A stretch of 64,000 bases of DNA from Dicaeum eximium (taxonomy: Eukaryota; Chordata; Aves; Passeriformes; Dicaeidae): NCBI GenBank assembly GCA_013396995.1, contig VWZP01001727.1, positions 372,140-436,139 on the forward strand, written 5' to 3'. Within the stretch, counting starts at the first letter, position 1, and every line of letters starts with the position of its first letter. Under the pieces are notes generated by a model. That model saw only the letters and a list, made by a program, of their open reading frames with translations. It did not search any database and was not told where the DNA came from. The position numbers and the translations under genes are program-made. Below, piece after piece: positions 1 to 12,000 of the stretch.

Positions 1-3000
1 TATGGTAAAAGCAGTTTTAGGAACTGAGAAGTTGTTTGCTTCCCATGGAGATCTGCTGAGGGCTTCAAAACCGGACCACAGTATTGAAAATATTAAAGAT
101 TTTGAAGTGTGTGAGGTATATTTAAGGTAAATCCTGTAACTTGAAGAGGTTAGTTCTTGTCCCAAAAATGCATGACCTAACTCTTACAAACTTGTATTAG
201 AGAATCTACCAGTTAAAAAAAAGATTGCTTACTGCATTGATATGCAGAGTTGAGAATCTATTTAATAGGTATTTATGTATGAGGTTGGTGGCTACAGTCC
301 AAGCTTTTACTGCATATAAGAAATTTTACTGTTGCTTTAAGTAAATGATGTTACTGTGTGGTCTTTGCTGAGATGAGCTTCGTTTTCTCAGGTTTAAAAA
401 GACCACTCAAAAGAATATTTAGGACACAGTAAAATATATTCTAATTATGAGCTGACAGTAAGTATTTAATATTTAAACAGTACATAGCAGCTTTTGCTTG
501 TATTGCATTAGAGAAGGAGAAAACATTCCTGTTTCCCTGCTGTGAAGGTACTTAGCTGCTAGTTTTGTGACAGCTGCTACTTTTTTTTTCTTTAGGAGTA
601 TAATATATACGATAAGGTCTGCCCTTGAGACTGTGGGAAATACTGTGTTTCATTTTGAATAGCTCTAAGGGTAAAATTTGCATGTGGTTTAAAAGTGCAG
701 GGATAATTACATTTTAATATATAGTCTTCTTGACTGTACTTTAGAATATATTTTGGAATTTTTGCTTACTTTATCACAAACTTTGAAGTAATCATCAAAG
801 TGTGATGTTGTGTCCTTCATGTGGGTAATTCTGCATCCTTTTAATGAACAAATAAATTTTCTTTAATTTCATTCTATCTTCAACAAATGTAAATTGTAGC
901 TCATTCTAAAATGTTAGTATACACTTTTTTTCCCAGGTATTTTAGAACCAGAGTAGCAAGATAAAGCTATTATCTTTTATCACAGATTTCTCTGAGGAGA
1001 TCAGAATGTGTCTGATTTTTAGAGTTTGATAGATTTTTTTGATTTAGGATTTGTTTTTGTTGGGGTTTTTTTGGCTTTGGTTTCCGTTTTGTGTTTTTCT
1101 GGTGTTTTTGTTTTGGTTTTTTTTTTAACTGAAACAGAGGCAGAAGTACTGCTGAAGTTGGATGGCCTGGTCAGGAATGTTTGCATTCTCTTTACAGTAG
1201 CACCAGTACTTTCAAAAGCATCAGGAATGCTACCTAATTTGAAACCTATCAGGTTGTTATTTTTGAAGGATAAGATACTCACCCCAGTGGGACAATTCTA
1301 AAGGTGTCTCAAGGTAAACAGTTTCCTCAAAATGAGGAACTTGTAATCTCTAGTGACTTCAAAACCTTCTTTTAGCACCATGGAGATTGGTGTTAATCAC
1401 GTACTGCGCTAAAAGCCAGAAGCCATTTAGTGAATATGTTGCCTGAGGCTCAGAGGTGAATGATTTCTCTTCAGCCCTTCCTGGCTTGATAATGTATATT
1501 GTCCCTATTTTTAGCATGATTAAGGCACTGCAGTATTTTTAGCATTTCATTTTTTATTTCCTTATTTTCTTATAGTCTGAAATACTCCTGTCCTTTTTTC
1601 TGAGGCAGTGTTCTTGAAAGTCAGTTTGTCGTATTTTGCTAGGGAAATCTTAAGTTCATTAGGTATTGCAGTAAGGATTATAGATTGAGTTTATGATAAT
1701 TTTTAATACTAGGTGTAATTTTGTTGTTTGTTCTTTATTCCAATTTTGATGTTTCTCAGTGAAAGGTGCTGTCTTTGATACACCTTAAACTAGATGTATT
1801 TATCTGTCTAATGTGAACCTTTTACTGTAAATGCTTGGTAGGTGGGCAAACTGCTCTAAACAAAGATCTGGTAAAGTATTTGCTTTTCTTTGCAACAGGT
1901 TCTGGGAGCAACATTTGGGGGAGTTTTTTATATTTGTTTTGATGTGAGGCTAGTTGGACTGATCCCTTAGGACTTTTTGTGGAAGATGGTGCTGGTTTTC
2001 TGCTGGGTAGTATTTTAGTTGAGAGAAGGGAAAGTAAAATGCTGCTGTCAGGGCAGCTAACTTTTGGGAACTGTGAAAACAGATTATCAAATGTGTGAAC
2101 AACCTGCTTGTGAATTATTAAATGACCTTTGAGAATTGCTAGAAAAAAAGCAGAGAAATCCATGTAATGTGTAGCACATTGTTTCTCTTATTCCATATAG
2201 CACAAAAAAGGAGGAAAAAAAACTGTCTAGTAACAAATAATATTACAGAATTAAAAATACTTGAGGATGTTGACAAATAGTCTAAAGTGGAATTTTAAGG
2301 TTTATCACTTCCAGAATCTAAGTGTAATATGCTTGCAGTATCTGAAGAATAATTTTGTGATTTATTCTTTAAATATATTTTTTTGTACTTTGTAGCTCTA
2401 TTCAAACTAGATCCACAAGGAACTAACTGCATGTTTAAAATGCATTTGCCTGTAATAAGATTGTTCATCCTCTTGCTGAACCAAATTAGATGTTAAAAGG
2501 TGAATTCTGGCAATTTGTATTTGCTGCTTTGGATGTTACTGCTCCCAAGGCAGAGCTGGCTCAAGTGTCCCTTTGAGCCTCAGTAGCAGGGAGGCCTGGA
2601 CTAAACCAGGCTGGGGCAGCTGCAGGAATAACTTGTGGCGTGCTCCTGCTGAAGTTGGCTTTATTTTCCCTTCTCCATCTGCAGCTTGATTGTTGACACA
2701 GTTCTGTAACTGTTTAAAATCCTCAAGATGCATCTAAAACTGCTGTTTTCTTTTTATAAAGCTTGTTATGTTTGGGGCTTTGTTTTAAACATGCTGATAG
2801 TCTATTTCCACAGCAGTTTCCAAAGAAACTTCTTCATGAGCTGCTGTGATCTCACTGTTTCTTCCTGACACTGGTGGTAGTTCTCTAGTGACTGCATAGC
2901 AAGCTGAGTTTTGGGGGCAGATTTACCTGAAAACTAGTCCTAGGAAGAAAGGAACTAGTTTTTAGCCAAATGAGTTTCATGAGCTGGCTGTAAGGTTGTA

Positions 3001-6000
3001 CTGAGTACCAGCAAAGAGGGAGAAGGTGGCTGGCAAAGGAGCAAGTGGCCAGAGGTTAAAATGGAACAAGATTGTGAGGCTCTAGGCAGAGTTGGTATGG
3101 CCCTCCAGTCTGACATCACAGTATACACTGCTAAAACCTGTATTAATTCTTTTGTCTCCTTTGAATGCTAAGTTTGACAGGGGTTATAAAGGTGGGGTGG
3201 TGGTGGGGAGAACAGCAAGCAGAGAATGCCTGTTGTAGATGGCAGATTAATTGGTCACCTTAGCACTGAGCTTTTGGCACACTTGAATTTGACAGTCATC
3301 TTCTAAACTTTCCTTTCTGAAACCTGCTTCTTACATGCAAAGCCATATCTGCTTCCAGTCTTTCTGACCTGGAAATTCCTTAGTACACCCTTCGCATATC
3401 TCCAAGTAGTAGTCACTGCTAAGTAGAAGTTCTGTCAATCTGAAACTGGCCTTTCACAAATCCAAAATAGTCTTTCCAAAATAAGCAAAAAGATACAAAG
3501 GATATAAACAAGGATAAGAACAAACTAAATAATTTCTTAAAATTTCTTTAACAGGTAAAATTACTAAGAACTGAAAGGTAATAGTAGTGACTTTTTTTAA
3601 GAGCTTCGTGTGGGTTTTTTAATTGCAAAATGCAGAGGGAAGAAAAATCAGGCTGCTTCTTTTAGTGTAGCTGTAGGACCACAGCAAGCCAGAGACCTCC
3701 TGGTCATTTTCCCATGCTTCCTTCACTTTCACACTGTCATTTTCTGATCCCTCTCTTGGACAGAACACTGAGATCCCTGGCCCTGAGTCATGTTCCTGTC
3801 CAGTTTCCTCAGACTTGAGAAGTTAGGCAAAGAAAGGGTGATGTACAGCCTGGGTGAAGGCAGACCCACAGCAGTGCAAGAAAAGGTATTTTACAGTCAG
3901 TTCATGGGAGGCAGGAATAGCTACGAGCCATTGGTTTTCCCCAGGAACACTGCACTTAATCTGGGAGAGCAAACTTCCCACCTTTCTTTTCATTTCACTC
4001 CAGATCATCCCACAGTCTGTTTTGCCCAAGCCTCCTGTTTTCTGAGTCTGCTGGCTGCAAGCTTTAGTCAGGGAATCTTGGACTCTCAGACACTGTGACC
4101 AGAGCAAGAGGAGCTGGGTATTTTGTTTGGTTTTGCAAGTTTACAGTGGTAGTGCACTGCTTAATTCATCTGCAGTCACAGAACAGTTCTTCTGTTTCCA
4201 GTATTCTGAACAAGAGGAAAAAACCAACCTCCTCTTGAAGTTGAGTTCAAGCAAATCTGTGTTCTTCATAGTCAAAGTGTAAGCTGCCTGTTAAATGCTG
4301 GTTGCTAATGTTGGATAGTAAATGCTGTTTCTTCAGTTTCAGGGAAGATTGAAGTTAAATAATAACTTAGTGGACCAGGAGATAAGTTTGTGGCTGATAG
4401 TACTACCCCTCCCCCAGTTGCATGCTTCACATTCCTTCAGAACAAATGTTCACTTGTTGCTATAGTGTCTAAGATCAGCAGTCAGGAGGGGGGTGTCTTG
4501 AAGGCTTGTGAGTATTTAAAATGTAGAATCAACCCTTATGTGCAGTCAGATATTTCTGTTGACTTAAATAATTAGCGTATCTTTATTTAGGAAAGTTATG
4601 CAGAGTTTCTTTAGGAAAACTCTGAGCTGTTTATAAGAGAGCACAGGCATTTTTCATTCTTACGTTGTTTTTGAAGTGCAAAAAAAATATAATACAAGGA
4701 AAAACTTCGTTCTTAGTCCTTTTCACATTTCTGATGTACAAAAGGAGCTCAAAACACTTAGAGCCTTAGCTGGAGTGTTAATTAGAATTAGCTCCCCTTT
4801 CCATCACAGCAACTAGACTAATGAAACTGAAATTGCAAGATCAGCAAGATGAAAGATCACTAGTGAGGAAGAGGATGAATAGTAGAATTTTAATTTTTCA
4901 AAGTAAAGCTAGGACTTTAAACAATAAAAATTCTTCTTGAATCAAACACTTGAATCGAACACTTGAATCAAAAAACTTGTATCTCTCAAAGAACTGTCAT
5001 AACATCTGAAAGATAAGAATTGACCCATATTCACTGTAAGTTTTGTGTTCTAAGCAGCAATTCCCATGTACATGTAGGAGCTCTTGTGTTTAAAAACAAA
5101 ACAAAAAACACTTGCCATAAATGAGTTTCCTAGTCTTGGCAAAATGTATTATAGCAGACCCACAAAAATATTCAGTTTTCTCTTTTTGCTCATGCATCAA
5201 TTTATCAAAATTGCAACGTAAGAGAATAGCATCAATACAAATAATTTTTGTATGCCTGATAGCATAGAGTTAACAGTTGTAATTGTGATCTTAATGATCT
5301 TGACTTCATGAAGATTTCACAGACCAAACCATTCTTTTTCCACCAGTTTTGTTGGAAGTTTGTTCTTCCTATTTATGTAGCTAGGTCACAGAACTGAAGC
5401 TGACTTGTTTCTTAATTCTGAGCAAATGTTTATCTAATCTGACAGTTTTAGTGATTTGATTGTTAGAGCTAATGTCTTGGTAATGGATTAGAGTTAGAAC
5501 AGCATGGCAGGGTAGGAGATTTGATACAGAGCTTGGACCTTGATTTTCGTACGTAACTGTTTCCCTTTCCTCAGGAAAATAGGGATTTTATGGGGACTCA
5601 TTCCTTTGTCTGCCTAAAATGCCCCTTATTATGGAAGATGGAGGTGACTCATGTAAGGCTGTAGAAAATACTTGTGTGAGTTAAACTTTCATCTTAATGA
5701 CATTTGTTACAGAGCAGTGTAACTGCAAAACCTACAACTTTGGGAATTTTCTCTTGTTGAGGCTGAGATTTAGCTAAACAAAGGATTTTTCCTTTTCACC
5801 CTTTTTTTCCTCCTTTATTGCTTGAATAATTCCTTGGACTAATTTTTAAAAGTATGTAGGAATTCTTACTTGCCAATTACAGTTATTTTTAGCTGATAAA
5901 CCAGTTTTAATCTTAAGTGAACAAAACTTACCTCTTCAGCCTTTTTTCTTAGTCATGACTGAACTACTTCAGATATTTAAGCTATTTTGGTAATATAACA

Positions 6001-9000
6001 TGTTCCCTATTTCAAATATGTTGATTCTCTCTGCTGTATATAATTTTGGTTCAGGGCCTGCAGGTGGGTGTTGGAGCAGTCCATGATGTTGGTGCAAGTT
6101 CTGTTAGTGCTACTTATCTGTGAGACAGAATGACCATGGGATTGTGGATCTTGCTACACATACATGCTAAAGGGAAGGGGAGGTTCTTATTTTGGAAGGA
6201 ATCAGGTCTAACTCTTCTTCTAACTCTTGCAATATCTCAATCCTTTCCAGGTTTTAGAAGTTTGCAAGATGGGAAAGACCGAGTGAGGAAGTTTCAGTAA
6301 AGATGCATTAAAAAATTAAAATTTAAAAATAATGGAAAGCATCAATTGCAGGATTGTAGATCAGTAAGTTGCAGGAATTATATTTGTATGGCGTAATAAA
6401 GCACTTTCACACCTTTTTAGAAAGAGACTGACATCTTTAGGACTTGGCATTATGCTTAGTATTTCCAAGTTCTTCTCTGTGTGTTGTATTTAAATTTTCC
6501 CAGTTTATGCTGGTGTGATTGTTTTAGGGCTCTGCCTTCTGAGGGACTGTAACATCTCAGGTAATGTTCTACTTTTGGACTACAGCTGTATTCTTAGCTC
6601 TACTTTTAAGATCAGATGTTGCTGAAATAGTTATGGACATGGTATTCCTAAAGCATTAGCTTAAAGACTGTTCAGTGTTCACATATTCATCTTGCTGTTT
6701 TAGTGTTTATAGTGGTATGAATGGATTCTTTATTAGAATGCTTTTCTGTCAAGTTTTTTGTTTGTTTCTCCTGTGGACTTTTTATTTCGTTCATTGATTG
6801 TGTACAGAGTACGTAAGTTATTTTGTTCTACCACAACTATGGAACTAAAAGGTCTGTCCAGAAGTTGTCCAGTGCTGACAAGAAGTGGGAAAAAAAATGT
6901 TTACTGGAATCCCTGGAGGTGCAGAGCAGTGAAGACTGGCAGTCAGTATGGGCTCAGCTCACAAGTAGGTTATCCACTCCCAACAGAAGAGCAGTTGAAG
7001 GAGGCAGGTTTTTTGAGGGGTGGTTCTATATGCTTTGTTCTGTGTTGAGTAAGCTGCAAATTGTTTATCTGAAAGCTTAGCAGCACACATGAATTGTGAT
7101 AGTTGAGTGAAGACAGTTCATGAAGGGCTTTGAGAAAGTGACTGTGATAAATAGCAAATGCCAGTGGTGAAGGGGAAACTAACAGTAGGATTCAGACTGC
7201 AGAGTGATCAGATTAAATGCTTTCTGGAATTTGTTTAAGCCCTTGTGTTAAGGACAAGCAAACAAATTCAGCGAGCAATGGAGAACTCCTTCTAGTTGAA
7301 GTTGGCTTCAGATGGCGACTAGACATGAGATTTTAGAGAAGGTGGCTGAGAACTTTATTTGGAAAGAAAGCAGTAGGTGTGAAGCATATAAATTTTTCAT
7401 CTAGCATTGACTGCATGGAATGACAACTTCAGTGGTACTAGGGAGAAACAGATGGGTAAATCCAGAACCACGAAGCAAATGAGTTCTGCTATGTTTCTCA
7501 CCTTTCTGTTGCAGGGTATTTATGAAGAAATACCACTCTGTTAAAAATTCATGGTGAGATGTACAGTGAGTTACTGTTGTCTTTTGGGAAATGCAAGTGC
7601 CAGTGTGACATCATCAATTGCTGCCTTAATGATAGTCTCTTTATACAAAAATCTTCAAAAATGTTTTGGTGTGAATTAACTGATATCAAAACATTCTATT
7701 GCAGTGGAGATCGACTGTTCCTGAGTCTAGTAAATGGGAAGATTATAAAAGTATTTCCTTTGGGCTATTCAAATGGCTGTCACCTGTGTGAGTTATGCAG
7801 TCAGACTTTCTTGAATGGTTGTTTCAGCAGGACATCAGTGAAGGAACTTCAAATAATCCTTAATCCTTTATGTTCACCAGTTTTCTAGACAACTAATGTT
7901 ACCAGCTGCTGCTTTAGGGATTTGAATACCACTTTAAATCTAAGTTGACTTTTAAGTGTAACTTTTTTCTTTTAATCAACAAACCAGAAATAGACTACTA
8001 TCACATCCTATAGCAGTCCATAGTCGTGTTTAAAAGATCCTTTAAAATAGGTGCAGGAAATAACACACAGCTTGTTTAACACCATATTATCTTTTAGTCC
8101 TGGCTTTGTGTGGTCTTTTGAAAACTAGGTGGGCAGGCAGCAGTGAAGTAGCTTCTTCACTCAGTCAGTGGCTTAGGCTAAAAGTGGAAGGAGCAGGCAT
8201 GTAGAACAAATAGCATTTTAGACTAAAATTAACATGAGTTAAAGGTTAAGTATTGTTTGATAGTCCACATCTCTTGATGTTGGTTACCAAAGGTTAAATT
8301 AATTTTATTTAGAATTAATAAACTATAACTTTCATACTACCCTTTCTGTGTGCTAGTTGATATGGTATGATCAATTTGCTAGAGATTCTTTCATGTTGTG
8401 GTTTGTTCTTTTTTTATTCATAAAATTTGTGCTGTAAATGTTGAGTGACTATTACTTCATGTACTCTCAGAACTTAAACCAGTATGCAAGGTACATAGTT
8501 GCTTAGAGCATAAGAGTTCTCATTTTATTTTAACAGTGTCTTCCATTGGCAGCTGTTCAGTCTAGTGACTGTTTGACGAAGTTTCAGTGAAATATCCTTG
8601 AATAAGAAATAAGTAACTAGTCACTACTAGATATAAGGTTGCCTGTCCCAATGGATATGATTTTTTGTGACCTGTGTCTGATCAGATTTATTGCTAATAT
8701 ATTCATACTAAAGAATATAGCCTTATGTCCACTTGACAATTTACAATTTTAACTTAAAATGTGTTCTGAAACTGCTGAAGCATTATCCTCACCTAGCTTT
8801 ATTCTTAATCTCTGGGAGGATTCAGGGAGATGAAAAGTGACTAAAATGACCATGTAGTGTTTTCAGTCTCATTTGTCAGAAACAGATCTAAGTAAGAAAA
8901 CACTAGCAATTTTCATTACTGGTTTCTGGTCTCTAAATTTTGGTTTAATAAAAGATTAAAGTATTGTAAAGATTAAACTGCGTGGCTGAATACATGTAGG

Positions 9001-12000
9001 TTAGTTGACTGGAATCTTAAGGCTAGTAGAATAAAAATGTTAAAGGCATGTAGTGTTCATCATATTGAAGTAGATTAAAAACTGCATTGTGGTAGTTTTT
9101 TTTCTGAAAGGCTTCCCCACTTTAACAAATGGGGAATTCATCTATGAATTTAAATGTGAGATGAATGTGAAGTAACAACATTTATGCTGATGGCAGTTGG
9201 CAAACCAACAAAATGAAATATGTAACTGCTTTCAGTGTAAGCAGAATTACATGATCATTCTGATGCATTTTGCATATACACCTATTTTACTGACTTTTGA
9301 AAATACTGTTTTAAGGTATCTTTATTTTTGTAACTTTAATTTCTGAAAATTAATTTAGTCTGGGTTTCCGCTCTATATTTAGTAAAGAAGGACTTCTTAC
9401 AAAAGTTTTGACTTCACAACTACTGAATTGGTCCATAACTAAAATGAGGTAGGAATGTTTGCCCAGTTTAATGAAAAACAAAAACCAACACAGCTCAAGG
9501 TCACATCAGAAGCTAATCAGCATGGTTAGTGGTTGAATCTAAATGGATAAATTGTCTGTATTTTGGCCAGTCCCTAATAGGAAATGTCCAATCTGAAAGG
9601 GTTGTTTGGGCATTTGTGATACATAAGAAAAAGTCAGCATGCTAGAAAACTTAACCTGGAAGGATTGACTAATGGGGGATAGTTTTGTGTTCTATCCAGG
9701 GATATTTCTCTGTAAAAATTGCAAGCTTGCATATACACGGTGCTTATTTCAAAAAGTAAAGACAAAACTTTTACCCTTAAAATTAAAAAAAAAAAGGTAA
9801 GTATTAGCTGCTTGTTTATTTTCCCCTAAATTTGTGCAACCTGAACCTGACTTTAAGAACAAATTTAGTAGTTTAACAATAAATAGACAATTGACTTCCC
9901 AAATGTTAAATGCTTTCTTGTATTACAAAAGCATTATTTGTGTGGAATAATGGAAATCAAACAGTGCTACTTTCAGTACTGTATTCAGTGAGCTGTTTGC
10001 AGGAAGTCTCAATGCATTCTCAGTGAACTGGGTCAATATTCTCTTCTCAAAGAAACCCCTTACAAAACTCTAATGCTTTTATTTCAAATATAGGGGTTTG
10101 GGTTACTATTTTATTACTTTTTCCTCATTCCTAATCAAACTTCACATGTCCGTAGATTTTCCTCATTGAAATAATTGCTTAACTGATTATTTTCCATAAA
10201 TTGTAATTTTTTTTGCTGCAGTATAATGTAGTTAGAACATTGGTTGGAGCACATGTTGCTAAAGGCTATGAATTTAGTGTGGTGTGTTTTAATGGTGCCA
10301 TGACAACAGGGGTTGCCATGATACTGATGAACAAAAAGGCTGGGACTGGCTATCTTGCTAATTTGGAAGCTTCAAGTACGATGTTTCTTGACAGAGGGAT
10401 GGGTAGGTGGCTTCTTATTCTGCATTGTGCACAGGGTAGAAAGGTGATGACTCTACCAGACCCTTCTGCAGCTTCCAGCCTTGCTAGAGATTTTGCAGGA
10501 GTAAATTCTTCCAGGAATTCTCTGAGTGAGTTTTTCAGTGAATTAAAATGTTTCCTTCCTTAGATCTGCAGTATGTAGCCAAATAAAGGAAGAAATATGA
10601 TAGCTGAGACTGTTGCTTTCTCATCACTCCTGAACTATGCCCACCAACAAATATCTCTACCACCATTAAAGGAAAAGGTTTTGTTCATTTTATATCCATA
10701 CAGTGAATGAAAATCATGTCTAACTCATATGTTTACTGCCTAAAAAAAGGCTGCTTTGACAGTAGACCAGACATCAGGGACATAGATAACTTTGCTACGG
10801 TCAAACCGCAATTAATGTAAAACTTGTTTTCACTGTGTGTTTCATTAATTCTTGTGGTCTTTTGAATGTGGTAGTGAACTCTGTTAAATCAGACGAATAT
10901 GCCAGGCTGTTAACCATATTACAACGGGGCTGACAGAGACAGCAGGGAAAAAGAAAATTACAGTTTAATCTGGGACTGTTTGCCAAACTGCAGATGTAGG
11001 AATTAGATGATTTCCACACAGTTCATTATTGTGATTGTTTTGCCTACTCTGTGATGCTCACTGTGAAGTCTCATAGTATGGATCAGGTTCAAACCTGAGT
11101 GCTGAGAGGGTCTTAGTATGCAGTATGGACATAGATGAAGATGATAATAATCTGATTTTAGATAGAATCTGTTTGAGTAGTAGAGAGAGAGTCTGCTGCT
11201 GTTAAAAGGCTGTAATATTCTAGGTGGAGAAGCAGTAAGTAGAATTCCATGTACATCTCCTGTATGGGTCTGAAGAGCAGTGTAGTGGGGGAAAGACTGT
11301 TAGTCTGTATTTATTTTATCCTGGCAAACATTTGTTGACATAAACAACTTCAGAAATGTTTGGGCCAATAATAAATCAGGTCAGACAAAAGAATGCCAGC
11401 CAACTGACACAGCAGTGCTTTCCTGACTGCGTGTATTGTGACCAGCCCTGACTTGGCAGGGAGGGTGACTGGTGCTGACAAGCTTGATGAGCAAATTTGA
11501 TTTTGTTTTCTGTGAATAGAATGCATAGCTGTAAGGACATTATTGCTTAGTAACTTACTAAACAAAGGCTTCCCTTTGAGAAATATGTAACATTAAAAAA
11601 TAGGTAGATTATGCTTTTATATTAAAGATGTGTGAGCAGTTATAAAATGTGGTGACCAAAACCACTGAGGACTGGCATGCCAGTGACAATAGTGTGCTAC
11701 TGAGATGGCTTGGCAAACAGACTTTCCAGCTGCTTTGTACTGTCATTCTTGTATATTAGACTTGTCAGCTTTGAATACATGCTTTTTCACCCTGTTCTTC
11801 TCTTTCCACTTCTCCTACAGAGTATGCTGTCATTTGGGAAGAGTTTGTTTTCAGCTCTTGTAAATGACAGTTCAACCCCTAGTGAAAGAAGATTATCAGA
11901 TAGGCTACTAAACTATCCAAGCCTTTTTTTTTTTTTTTTTCCCTTTTCAGATTTAAGAGCTGGTTTTCTCCTTTTGAGAGGTAGGGGGCTGACTCGTTCC

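Noticed and set aside
1..126. Open frame from an ATG at base 2 ending at a donor-like AAG|GTAAAT
   Set aside because: It encodes 41 codons unlike the expected ARHGAP29 start exon, and the donor phase (2) does not fit the phase needed by exon 3 (1). Its upstream context is cut off by the window edge.
1026..1301. Overlapping frames on both strands in a T/G-rich tract
   Set aside because: Low-complexity Phe/Val or Lys/Thr peptides produced by simple sequence, not a gene.
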